A DNA stretch of 64,000 nucleotides from Streptomyces albus subsp. albus (GTDB lineage Bacteria; Actinomycetota; Actinomycetes; Streptomycetales; Streptomycetaceae). The stretch spans positions 28,100-92,099 of the forward strand of contig NZ_JODR01000038.1 in the NCBI RefSeq assembly GCF_000725885.1, given 5' to 3'. A program made the translations under genes and the position numbers. How positions within the stretch are numbered: the stretch's first letter is position 1; each line of letters starts with the position of its first letter. Under the pieces are notes generated by a model, which had not been told where the DNA came from, did no database searches, and saw only the letters and a program-made list of their open reading frames with translations. Of this stretch, positions 1-8,064 are shown piece after piece.

Positions 1-1529
1 AGTGCGGAGTGGATGAACTGGGTGAGGAACGTGGGAGGTTCCGTCAGCAGCACATCCCGTACGTCGGAGGGCATGGAGTCGTGTTCGGGGACCGGCTCGG
101 CACTCACGTTGACGTCGTCGACGAAGTCCTTGATGGCCAGCCGTACCGGCACGTCCTGCTCGTCGAAGACGACGATCGCGTTCTCGCCGTGCGGCGAGAA
201 GACCGTGCCGTACCGGTAGAGGAAGTGCAGCAGGGGCGGCAGCAGTGCCGCGAACAGGTGCCGCAGCCACACCACCGGCTCCAGTCCGGAACGGGCCACC
301 AGTTCGGCGGTGAGGGCACGGCCGTCCGCGTCGGTGTGGATGAGGGCCGCCAGGGTGCGGGCCCGCTCACCAGGGTCGAGGCCGGGGGTGAGGGGCTCGC
401 GCCAGATGCACCCGAGCAGTTCGCGGTACTGGTAGGGCACGCCGGGCAGGACGTCGTAGACCGGGTGCCGGACGGCCACCGAGGCCACCTCCCCGAGGAG
501 AATGACCCGGCATTCGTCGCTCAGGAAAGGGTCCTGGTCGCGCAGCCCCTGCACCCACCGGGTGACGGCGGGCGCGGCGAGGGTGCGTTCGGTGGGCAGC
601 CCGCGCCACACCAGTGTGTTGAGGATGGCGAGCGGCAGCTTGACGGTGTGCCGGTCCGGTCTGCTGAGGTTGAGGAAGGTACGGATCGACTGCTGGGGCA
701 GGCGCAGGTCGCCGTCGGTGGGGAGCGGGACGATGTACCCGGCGGCCACCTGGGGGGCGAACAGCGGGACGATGGTTTCGTCCCACTGCCAGGGGTGCGT
801 CGGCATGCACAGGTATTCCTGCGGCGCCAGGCCGCGCGAGCGCAGGCATGCGTGGAAGGCGGCGAGGGTCTGCCCGTCGAGTTCGCGTGTGTGGAGACGT
901 TCCGCCTCCGCGAGCCGGGGAACGCCCCGGTAATCCGCCAGGTCCTGGTGCACGGCGATCCACGGCAGAGGGCTCGCGGTGCGGCCCTCGGGCGCCCAGC
1001 GTTCCGCGTCGCCGGCGGAGAAACCGAGGCGCCCTTTGTTGGCGACCAGCCAGGGGTGGCCGGTCATGTGGCCTTCCAGTTCGGCGTATCCCAGGTCGGC
1101 GAGCCGGGCGGCCGGCAGTTCGGTGGCCAGCAGCCCGGCGTCCGCGGTGAGGGTGGCGGCCAGTTCGCGGAGATAGTGCCCGGCCGTCTCGGCTGACAGG
1201 CCCAGCAGTGACCTGGCGCGGCGGACGAAGTCCAGCGGGTCCAGTTCGGGGGTCACTGACGCCGGGTCGATGCTCCAGTGGCCGTAGGCGCCCCGGCGGG
1301 CCCGGAAACGCAAGGTGAGCCCGTCGTCCACCGGCAGTTCGTACCCGTCGGGCACGGCGCCGGACAGGGCCCGTGGGAACAGGATCTCCTCGTAGGAGAA
1401 CTCGGCGAGCAGCTTGGCGAGCAGCCGCCTGGCCGCCCGGCGCCAGTGGTCGGGCCCTGCCTCCAAGCCGGTGGGGACGGCTAGCGGGGCCACGTCCGAG
1501 GAAGAGGGGACAGATGGTTTTCGGGACAC
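1..1529 (-). CDS. IucA/IucC (DesD-like) siderophore synthetase, 3' end beyond window
   Basis: NRPS-independent siderophore (NIS) synthetase, expected to adenylate a carboxylate and join it to an amine or hydroxylamine of a hydroxamate building block in the cytoplasm. About 509 residues are visible and the reading frame is open to the window edge; about 80 C-terminal residues of a usual ~590 are probably missing. Family motifs seen: THPWQW near residue 243, SIRTFLN near 283 and SPHGENAIVVFDEQ near 445. The GTG start at 1529 has AAGGAG about 8 nt upstream. It is the last visible gene of a minus-strand series after a GNAT acyltransferase and a second IucA/IucC gene, so it probably does the final condensation or macrocyclisation, as DesD does for desferrioxamine. 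That role is inferred; the substrate cannot be read from sequence. Family assignment is firm. Confidence 0.93.
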   Translation of the reverse strand, partial: MSRKPSVPSSSDVAPLAVPTGLEAGPDHWRRAARRLLAKLLAEFSYEEILFPRALSGAVPDGYELPVDDGLTLRFRARRGAYGHWSIDPASVTPELDPLDFVRRARSLLGLSAETAGHYLRELAATLTADAGLLATELPAARLADLGYAELEGHMTGHPWLVANKGRLGFSAGDAERWAPEGRTASPLPWIAVHQDLADYRGVPRLAEAERLHTRELDGQTLAAFHACLRSRGLAPQEYLCMPTHPWQWDETIVPLFAPQVAAGYIVPLPTDGDLRLPQQSIRTFLNLSRPDRHTVKLPLAILNTLVWRGLPTERTLAAPAVTRWVQGLRDQDPFLSDECRVILLGEVASVAVRHPVYDVLPGVPYQYRELLGCIWREPLTPGLDPGERARTLAALIHTDADGRALTAELVARSGLEPVVWLRHLFAALLPPLLHFLYRYGTVFSPHGENAIVVFDEQDVPVRLAIKDFVDDVNVSAEPVPEHDSMPSDVRDVLLTEPPTFLTQFIHSA

Positions 1530-1655
1530 GGATGTTGCTCCTTGTGGGAAGCGGAATGTGGGGGGGCGGGTTCAGGGGTGGGCACGGGGCGCCTGTGGGG
1601 TGCGCGCGTGGACGGGCACGGTCGCGGCACGGCGGGACCTGCCGTGCGCACCGGT

Positions 1656-2582
1656 TCAGAGCAGGTGGCCCAGTTCGCGGTCACGAATCATCAAGGCCGC
1701 GCGTTTGCCGGGCAGTTCGATCTCGGCGCAGAGCCGGAAGCCCGCGCCCAGGAAGGCCGCGACGGACGCCACGTTGCGCACGTCCGGCTCCGCGAGCACC
1801 CGGCTGCACCGGGAACGGCGGTCGAGAACCAGATCGGCGACCGTACGCAGCAGCAGCGTGCCCAGGCCGCGTCCCCGGTGGGCGACTCCCCCGATCAGGA
1901 GGTGCACACCGGTGTCGTGCGGCCGGGTCGGGAAGTGGCGGGCCAGCGGGTCGAGGTCCGCCCGGTAGAGCTCCCAGTAGCTCATCGGGGTCCCGTCGAG
2001 CACCCCCAGGCAGGGGATGCTGCGGCCGTCACCTTCGACCTGCGGGCGCAGATGCGTTTCGGTGAGCTCTTCCGGCCCGGCCAGCTCCCAGAAAGCAGCC
2101 ACTGCGGGGTCGTTCATCCAGGCGGAGATCAACGGCAGATCGCGCGCCAGCAGTACCGGAACGAGTTGAAAACGGCCCGCCGCGGTGGGGACGGCCGGCC
2201 AGGTTGCCGGGTGGTCGAGCAGTTCGCCGGGCGCGGTGCCCGGCCGGGGTTCCTCCGCCGGCCCGGGACAAGCCGCTCGCCGGGCGAGCAGTTCGGGCCA
2301 TTCGTGCGGCAGTTCCAGGTCGAGGGTGTCCTCCGTCTCCTCGTCGTGGGCCGGTGCGGTGGCCAGGTTTCCGGCCGCTCCGTCCGTCGCTCCAGCGATC
2401 CGTGCGGCGGTCACGCCACTGGCCGCCGGAGCGGCGGGTCCACCGTTGCCGGCTGTGAGGGGGTCGTCGCTGCTCGGGTCTGCGCCGGTCTCCGCGGTGC
2501 TCACGGCTGCGGGGCCGGCTTGGCCCGGGCCGACGCCCGGGGCTGCGGCTGGTGGTGCGGAGCCCGGCTGGGGATGCGGCAT
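1656..2582 (-). CDS. GNAT acyltransferase of siderophore locus (IucB/RhbD/MbtK-like)
   Basis: 308 residues. The first ~130 are low-complexity Ala/Pro/Gly/Thr. The rest is an acyl-CoA N-acyltransferase fold of the siderophore type: VPVLLARDLPLISAW, then the FW motif in NDPAVAAFWEL, the GRGLGTLLL acyl-CoA loop, and a C-terminal AAFLGAGFRL. Family members transfer an acyl group to a hydroxylated diamine, making the hydroxamate that binds iron. Between two NIS synthetase genes that job fits well. The ATG at 2582 has GAGGAG about 8 nt upstream, only 38 nt after the upstream synthetase, so co-transcription is likely. Downstream there is a 126-nt gap with a weak 7-bp hairpin near 1627-1648. The N-terminal extension is longer than usual for the family. 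Acyl specificity is unknown. Confidence 0.88.
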   Translation of the reverse strand: MPHPQPGSAPPAAAPGVGPGQAGPAAVSTAETGADPSSDDPLTAGNGGPAAPAASGVTAARIAGATDGAAGNLATAPAHDEETEDTLDLELPHEWPELLARRAACPGPAEEPRPGTAPGELLDHPATWPAVPTAAGRFQLVPVLLARDLPLISAWMNDPAVAAFWELAGPEELTETHLRPQVEGDGRSIPCLGVLDGTPMSYWELYRADLDPLARHFPTRPHDTGVHLLIGGVAHRGRGLGTLLLRTVADLVLDRRSRCSRVLAEPDVRNVASVAAFLGAGFRLCAEIELPGKRAALMIRDRELGHLL

Positions 2583-2620
2583 GACGACGTCTCCTCTCCT
2601 GGAGGGCCGGGGTTACAGGG

Positions 2621-5029
2621 TCATGGGACGAGCGGGTTGTCGAGGGTGACGTAGACGGACTGGGTGTCCACCGGGCCGACCAGCTCGTCCAGGCCGTGCA
2701 GCCGGGTCAGCAGGTTGGCCTTGCAGCGCAGCGTCGGTGACTCCAGCAGAAGCGCCGGCAGCGGGGACGCCGGGCGTTCACGGGCGGCATCGGCCAGGAA
2801 GCTGCGGAAGGCGGCGATGAGCAGCCGCTCGTCGGCCAGCTGCTGGGCGCCGAAAGCACCGATGAGTCCGAAGACGTTGTTGATGCCGAGGTAGTAGGCG
2901 AAGCGTTCGTCGGTGACCTCGTCGGCGACGAATGTGTCACTGGCCACGCCGAGGGCGGCCCGGGGCAGCCGCCCGCTGAGCGCGTCACGGTGCGAGGTGC
3001 GGAAGTAGTACCCCTGATTGTCGCGGTACCGCCCGCCGCGGGGCCATCCGTCCTCGTCCAGCAGCACGAGCGTGTTCTGCTGGTGCGCTTCCAGGGCGAT
3101 GCCGGCGTGCGCGTCCAGCCACAGGACGGGCCGTACGACGGCGTGCAGGTACCGCAGGAACCACTCGGCGGCCACCGCGCCGACGGGCCGCCCGGTGTCC
3201 TGCGCGAGGGCGGTCACCAGTGCGGCGAGGCGGGAGCGCAGCGCTCCGGAGGGGTCGTCCGCGACGGGTACGGGCGCCGTCAGCCCGGCCACGCAGACCG
3301 CGTCCTCGCCGCCGGTGAAGGGGTTGTGCCGGATGACGGTGTCGAACCCGGGCAGACGTCCCTCTCCGGGCACGTCCACCCCGAGCCACGCGGGGTCGCG
3401 CACGATGTCGAACCCGGGGCAGGCGGCCCGCCACGCCGTCCCCAGTCCGCCGCGGAGCAGTCGGTGCACCTCCATGCCGCGCAGCAGTTCCTTGCGGAGG
3501 TTGTCCCTCCGCGAGTTGGTGATGCGCAGTCCCAAGGACAGCTTGAGCATGGCGATGCTGTCGGAGCGGAAAACGGTCCGCACGGAGGAAGTGGGGTGCC
3601 AGTGCTCTCCCGCCTGCCCCAGGTCGTGCAGGAGGCCGGCGTCGAGCAGTCGGCGGACGGCCGGGCTGTGCCGCAGTTCGCCGGCCTGCCAGGGGTGCAG
3701 GGGCAGCGGTACGCACTCGCCGGGCAGCCGGTCAGCCAGCGCCTTCCCGCCGAGGCGCCGTGCCAGCTCCGGTGCCGGAACGGGCTTGCCCCGCTCCGTC
3801 CATGCGGATGCTCCTGCCAGGACGGAGGGGTGCGCCGCCATCCAGTGCAGGGGGAAGCTGCCGCGCAGTTCGGGCGAGTAGGCGCTCTCCTCCGCGTCGG
3901 AGAGCCCTTCGCGGCTTTTCGGGGTGGGGTGGAGCGGGTGGCCGAAGAGGAGAGCCTGTTCGCCGTCGAGGAACGGGCCGGTGCCGGGTGGCGGTTCGGG
4001 GTGGGCACGGCGGTCGGCGAGGAAGCGCGCGGTGCGCTGGAGGGAGTCGGCGACACGGCCGACGAGGGCCGCGTTCTCCCGGGTGCAGGCGGCTGCGCTG
4101 CTGCTTCCGGTGGGGGCCGCGTCGGCGGTGGTCTCGGCACTCCCGTGCGCGGCGGCGTCTGCCGCACCCTGTGCGGCTTCGCGTCCGAGAAGAGCAGCGA
4201 CGGCGACGGCTTCGAGGGGCGCCGCGTGCCCGGGGGCGCCTTCCAGGAAAGGCGGGTCGAACCGGTGCCACCCCACGGACGACCAGTGCCGCACCGGCAC
4301 CAGCAGGGCCGTGCCGCTGGCGGGCAGCGGGATCCGCAGAAGGCCGTTCGCGGGTCGGGCCGGACCGGTCTCCCGGACCCAGCAGCGCAGCAGGTTCTCC
4401 GTCGCGGCGGCGTCGGCAGCCCTCCCGGGGTCACGGTCGTGCAGGGGATCGTACGGTGCGATGCGGGGTGGTGCAGCTTCCCTCTCGCGCCCGCCGCCCT
4501 CCCAGGGCGCGTGCACCACGTCATACCGGGCGCCGTTCCGCTGCCGTACGCCGGGGCGCGGGGATCCGCCCAGGTGCCGCTCACCGATCCGGTGCCGCTC
4601 ATCGGCTCGCCGCCCGCCCGGTGAATGCCGGGGGTCGGACGCATGCCGCGCTTCCGGCACGCGCCGCGTCTCGGACACGCGTAGTGCCTCGGAATCGGGC
4701 CGAACGTCGGTCGCATACCGGCTCTCGGCCGCCTGCCGGCTCTCGGTGACGTCCGCGTACCGGTCCTCGCCCGCCTGCTGGTTCCCGAGTCCGTACCCGT
4801 TCCCGGTCGTATCCGGCGCGTCCTGCCCGTCGGTCACATGCCGTACGGCGGTTCCCTCCTGCTCGGTGGCGTGACCTCCTGCGGCCGCCGTCGTCCCGTG
4901 CTGTTCGGCCGGGATGTCCTCCTGGAGCCCGGTGCGGCGCTCCTGTGGCGGAACCTTCGGCTCGATCACGCGGACCGGCCCCTCACGGACCGGTTCCTGC
5001 GGGCAGTCGGCTCCGGAGCGCGCGTTCAC
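2621..5029 (-). CDS. IucA/IucC siderophore synthetase with ~200-aa low-complexity N-terminal extension
   Basis: 802 residues. The synthetase proper starts near residue 205 and carries HPLHPTPKSREG (~363), PLHPWQAGEL (~446), SSVRTVFR (~483), LGLRITNSRRDNLRKE (~500), EAHQQNTLVL (~646) and GGRYRDNQGYYF, followed by a FhuF-like C-terminal region. The family ligates a polycarboxylate or diacid to an amine or hydroxylamine using ATP. Residues 1-200 are hydrophilic and disordered-looking, with a degenerate Arg/Glu/Ser/Ala repeat at ~90-160 (for example ESRQAA, ESRYAT, VSETRRV, PEARHAS). The GTG at 5029 is a credible start because GAGGAG lies about 7 nt upstream, so the extension appears to be translated. 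It is the first gene of the siderophore series and divergent from the protease genes. I saw no IdeR/DmdR1-type iron box in the 5030-5332 intergenic region. Confidence 0.92.
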   Translation of the reverse strand: MNARSGADCPQEPVREGPVRVIEPKVPPQERRTGLQEDIPAEQHGTTAAAGGHATEQEGTAVRHVTDGQDAPDTTGNGYGLGNQQAGEDRYADVTESRQAAESRYATDVRPDSEALRVSETRRVPEARHASDPRHSPGGRRADERHRIGERHLGGSPRPGVRQRNGARYDVVHAPWEGGGREREAAPPRIAPYDPLHDRDPGRAADAAATENLLRCWVRETGPARPANGLLRIPLPASGTALLVPVRHWSSVGWHRFDPPFLEGAPGHAAPLEAVAVAALLGREAAQGAADAAAHGSAETTADAAPTGSSSAAACTRENAALVGRVADSLQRTARFLADRRAHPEPPPGTGPFLDGEQALLFGHPLHPTPKSREGLSDAEESAYSPELRGSFPLHWMAAHPSVLAGASAWTERGKPVPAPELARRLGGKALADRLPGECVPLPLHPWQAGELRHSPAVRRLLDAGLLHDLGQAGEHWHPTSSVRTVFRSDSIAMLKLSLGLRITNSRRDNLRKELLRGMEVHRLLRGGLGTAWRAACPGFDIVRDPAWLGVDVPGEGRLPGFDTVIRHNPFTGGEDAVCVAGLTAPVPVADDPSGALRSRLAALVTALAQDTGRPVGAVAAEWFLRYLHAVVRPVLWLDAHAGIALEAHQQNTLVLLDEDGWPRGGRYRDNQGYYFRTSHRDALSGRLPRAALGVASDTFVADEVTDERFAYYLGINNVFGLIGAFGAQQLADERLLIAAFRSFLADAARERPASPLPALLLESPTLRCKANLLTRLHGLDELVGPVDTQSVYVTLDNPLVP

Positions 5030-5242
5030 TCAAGGTCTCCTCAGCTGGTGTCGACTGGGCGCGCTGGGCAGCGAGCCACTGTCCCCCGTACGCACCAACG
5101 AGGGGAGCCACGCGGGATCACGGGCTGGTCGGCGATCCGTTTCCGCTCGGGGCACAGTGAAGCGACACGGGGGCGCATCACGCGCGGCGTGCGCCGGGGA
5201 ACCGCGGACCCTGCTGTGCCCGTCCCGAACACCACCGGGCAT

Positions 5243-5259
5243 AGTGGGGGCGCCCCACT
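5243..5259. promoter_or_regulatory. Inverted repeat beside putative -10 of protease gene
   Basis: Perfect 7-bp inverted repeat AGTGGGG-GCG-CCCCACT, ending 3 nt before TAGGTT (5263-5268), a possible -10 element for the plus-strand protease gene at 5333. It lies in the divergent region with the siderophore genes and could be an operator. No -35 match was found, so the promoter call is weak. Confidence 0.35.
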
Positions 5260-5332
5260 CAGCTAGGTTCATGACAAATCAACAGGCACCACGCAACAGG
5301 CACGACGATCCGCTTCAGGGGGAGTTACAGCC

Positions 5333-6553
5333 ATGCCATCGATAGCCAGGTCCGCACGGCGCCGCTCGGCGCTGGCCGCAGCAGCGGTCGCCGCCGTGCT
5401 CGCGGTCACCGCGACGGCCTGCGGCCCGGAGGACGACCAGGCGGACGGCAAGCCGTCCCCCGCCTCCAGCGAGCACCTCACCGGTGACCTCAAGAAGGAT
5501 CTGGGGCTTCCGGACGACCTCCCCAAGGACCTGCCGACCTCCCTCAAGGACCTGGACGCGTGGAAGAACGGCGCCTGGAAGAACTGGGACCGCGACAAGT
5601 GGCTGAAAGAAGCGAAACAGTTCTTCAACCCGATCATCGATGACCTGTGGAACCCGGACCGTATGAAGGACGCGGACGGGAACGACCGCAAGGTCGACGA
5701 CTCCGACATCGACGACGGCCAGAGCGGCGGCAGGGACGGCACGGGTGAGGACGAGGGGGTCACCGACCCGACGCCGCAGCCGGTGAAGGCGAGCGCCGTA
5801 CCGACGCCGTACACCCAGGACGATCTGCCGGTCGGCAAGGTGTTCATGGACACCCCGAAGGGTTCGATGGTCTGCTCCGGCGCCGTCGTCAAGGACCCGC
5901 GCCACCCGGGCAAGTCGAACTTGGTGGCCACCGCCGGCCACTGCGTGCACGGCGGCAAGGGCAAGGGCTGGTACCGCAACGTCGTCTTCGTCCCGGACTA
6001 CAACCCCAAGGGGCTGCCGAACGAGCAGCTGGCCAACGCCTCCCAGAGCGATGTGGCGCCCAAGGGCATCTGGTGGGCCAAGCGGGCCCGCACGACCGAC
6101 CACTGGATCAACAACGGCGCCGAGCGCGGCGGCAAGGGCGCTCAGCAGGACTTCGCGGTGCTCCGGGTGCAGCCCGAGGACAAGACGGACAGCACCTCGC
6201 TGGAGGAGAAGGCGGGCGGCGCCGTCCAGGTCAGTTTCAGCACGCCGCGGGTGAAGTCGGTGGAGAGCCTCACCGCGGTCGGGTACCCGGCGGCGCCTCC
6301 GTTCGACGGCGCCAAGATGTACCGCTGCGCCGACAAGCCCGGCCGCCTCACGCTGGACCCGGAGCAGCCCACGATGTACCGCATCGGCTGCACGATGACG
6401 GCCGGCGCGTCCGGGGGCCCCTGGCTCGACGCCTCGGGGACCCGGCTGCTGTCGGTGACCTCCATCGGCCCCGTCACCGCCGACTGGCTGGCGGGGGCCC
6501 GCCTCGGCAAGGAGGCCAAGGCGGTCTTCGACACGGTCAGCCGCGAGGGCTGA
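5333..6553 (+). CDS. Trypsin-like (S1 fold) serine protease, putative lipoprotein
   Basis: 406 residues. A basic N-terminus and hydrophobic stretch end in TATACG, a usual Streptomyces lipoprotein cleavage site, so the protein is probably anchored outside the membrane after cleavage at Cys. A charged linker (residues ~33-160) precedes the protease domain. The catalytic triad is visible: His in ATAGHCVHGG (~205), Asp in QQDFAVLR (~280) and Ser in GASGGPW (~362). ATG at 5333 is preceded by GGGGGAG about 8 nt upstream. It is followed by a strong hairpin and then a close paralogue. Both share the KVFMDTP...MVCSG entry strand, the RHPGKSNLVATAGHC block and the YPAAPPFDGAKMY block. The substrate is unknown. 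Confidence 0.88.
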   Translation: MPSIARSARRRSALAAAAVAAVLAVTATACGPEDDQADGKPSPASSEHLTGDLKKDLGLPDDLPKDLPTSLKDLDAWKNGAWKNWDRDKWLKEAKQFFNPIIDDLWNPDRMKDADGNDRKVDDSDIDDGQSGGRDGTGEDEGVTDPTPQPVKASAVPTPYTQDDLPVGKVFMDTPKGSMVCSGAVVKDPRHPGKSNLVATAGHCVHGGKGKGWYRNVVFVPDYNPKGLPNEQLANASQSDVAPKGIWWAKRARTTDHWINNGAERGGKGAQQDFAVLRVQPEDKTDSTSLEEKAGGAVQVSFSTPRVKSVESLTAVGYPAAPPFDGAKMYRCADKPGRLTLDPEQPTMYRIGCTMTAGASGGPWLDASGTRLLSVTSIGPVTADWLAGARLGKEAKAVFDTVSREG

Positions 6554-6563
6554 ACCGGTCGCC

Positions 6564-6590
6564 CGGTCCGGCACCCGGGGTGCCGGACCG
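6564..6590 (+). terminator. Hairpin between tandem protease genes
   Basis: Perfect 12-bp stem CGGTCCGGCACC/GGTGCCGGACCG with a CGG loop, starting 10 nt after the stop of the first protease gene and 77 nt before the next start. No T-run. It probably ends or attenuates transcription, so the second gene may have its own promoter. Confidence 0.65.
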
Positions 6591-6667
6591 GCCGTACGGC
6601 GCGGGGCGCCGCGCCAGCGCGCGGACACACCGCGCTCACGTATGACGTCTCAGGGGGAACGCGAAAC

Positions 6668-7879
6668 ATGTCACGCATACGCAGAGCACCACACAAGCGT
6701 CCGGCGCTGGCCGCCGCGGCACTCGCCGCGACGCTGGCCCTCACCGCGACGGCCTGCGGTTCGGACGACGGCTCCGGCAAGAAGACGGACGCCAAGCCGG
6801 CCGCCTCCGACTCGCCGCAGGGGGGCGACGATTCCGGCGACGACGGAGACGGGCTCGGCCTGCGGGACAAACTGCCCAGGAAGTTGCCGGGCTCGTTCCA
6901 GGATCTCGACCAGTGGCGCAACGGGGGATGGAAGAACTGGGACAAGGACAAGTGGGTCCGTGAGGCCAAGGAGTTCGCCAACCCGTACCTCAAGGGCCAC
7001 TGGGACCTGGGCCGGATGAAGAAGGCCGAGGACAACGAGAAGAAGGTCCCCAAGGACATCGCGAGCACCTCAGGAGCGGCCGACACCGCCGAGCCGCGCC
7101 CGGTACGGGCCGAGGCGGTCAAGACGCCGTACACCCGCAACGCCGCCCCGGCGGGCAAGGTCTTCATGGACACCCCGGAGGGGCCCATGGTGTGCTCAGG
7201 AACGGTGGTGCACGACCCGCGTCACCCCGGCAAGTCCAACCTGGTGGCCACCGCCGGCCACTGTGTCCACTCCGGGCGCAGCGGCGGCTGGCTGCGGAAC
7301 ATCACCTTCATCCCGGCGTTCAACGACCGCGGCCTGGACATGCCTTCGGTCAACAGCGCACCGCCGCAGGAGGTCGCCCCGTACGGCGAGTGGTGGGTCA
7401 GGTGGGCGCAGACGAGCAACTACTGGATCCAGAAGGGTGAGAAGTCGGGGGGCGGCGGCTCCCAGCAGGACTTCGCCGTACTGAGCGTGCAGCCGGTGAA
7501 CAAGTCCGGCAAGTCTTTGGAGGAGACCGTCGGCAACGCCATCCGCGTCAGCTTCAAGGCACCCTCGCTCTCCCGCATCCGGGGCGTGAGCAACTACGGC
7601 TACCCGGCGGCCCCGCCCTTCGACGGCGCCAAGATGTACTCCTGCACCGACAAACCGGGCGCGCTCACGATCGACCCGTCCCAGCCCGCGCTGTACCGCA
7701 TCGGCTGCACCATGACCGGCGGTTCGTCGGGCGGCGCCTGGCTGGTCGAGGGCTCGGACGGCAAGCCGGAACTGATCTCGGTCAACTCGATCGGCCCGCA
7801 CCCGGCCACCTGGCTGGCCGGGCCCCGCCTGGGTGCCACCGCGAAGGCAGTCTTCGACGCCGCCAGCCGCAAGGGCTGA
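6668..7879 (+). CDS. Second trypsin-like serine protease lipoprotein, tandem paralogue
   Basis: 403 residues with the same architecture as the gene just upstream: signal peptide and lipobox (ATACGS), acidic/lysine-rich linker, then the S1-fold domain with His in TAGHCVHSG, Asp in QQDFAVLS and Ser in GGSSGGAW. The two proteins align over most of their length, for example FQDLDQWRNGGWKNWDKDKW against LKDLDAWKNGAWKNWDRDKW, which indicates a local duplication followed by divergence. ATG at 6668 follows AGGGGGAA about 8 nt upstream. The gene ends 21 nt before a strong terminator shared with convergent hflX. The function is probably extracytoplasmic proteolysis; the target is not known. Confidence 0.87.
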   Translation: MSRIRRAPHKRPALAAAALAATLALTATACGSDDGSGKKTDAKPAASDSPQGGDDSGDDGDGLGLRDKLPRKLPGSFQDLDQWRNGGWKNWDKDKWVREAKEFANPYLKGHWDLGRMKKAEDNEKKVPKDIASTSGAADTAEPRPVRAEAVKTPYTRNAAPAGKVFMDTPEGPMVCSGTVVHDPRHPGKSNLVATAGHCVHSGRSGGWLRNITFIPAFNDRGLDMPSVNSAPPQEVAPYGEWWVRWAQTSNYWIQKGEKSGGGGSQQDFAVLSVQPVNKSGKSLEETVGNAIRVSFKAPSLSRIRGVSNYGYPAAPPFDGAKMYSCTDKPGALTIDPSQPALYRIGCTMTGGSSGGAWLVEGSDGKPELISVNSIGPHPATWLAGPRLGATAKAVFDAASRKG

Positions 7880-7900
7880 GCCGACGGCACGTCACACGAC

Positions 7901-7946
7901 ACTGAGGGCCCTGCTTCTCCCCAAAGGAAGAAGCAGGGCCCTCAGT
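7901..7946. terminator. Bidirectional terminator between protease gene and hflX
   Basis: Perfect 17-bp inverted repeat ACTGAGGGCCCTGCTTC (7901-7917) and its complement (7930-7946) around a 12-nt loop, placed between convergent genes. The symmetry suggests it ends transcripts from both sides. Confidence 0.85.
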
Positions 7947-8064
7947 CGTCGAAAGAAACGTCCCAGCGGCCCGACGGGAGGGCTCCTCAGCGGTCGCGAA
8001 GAGCAGCCTCGTGGCAGGCGGCCTCCGGCGGTGCCGCCGCCGGCTCACCGGCGGCGGCGCCCGG

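Noticed and set aside
9..1196. A 395-codon open frame on the plus strand at the left edge
   Set aside because: Antisense to a clear IucA/IucC synthetase whose motifs read perfectly on the minus strand.
5255..5275. AGCTAGGTT as half of a DmdR1/IdeR iron box
   Set aside because: Only one half resembles the consensus and the dyad is missing; it fits a -10 element better.
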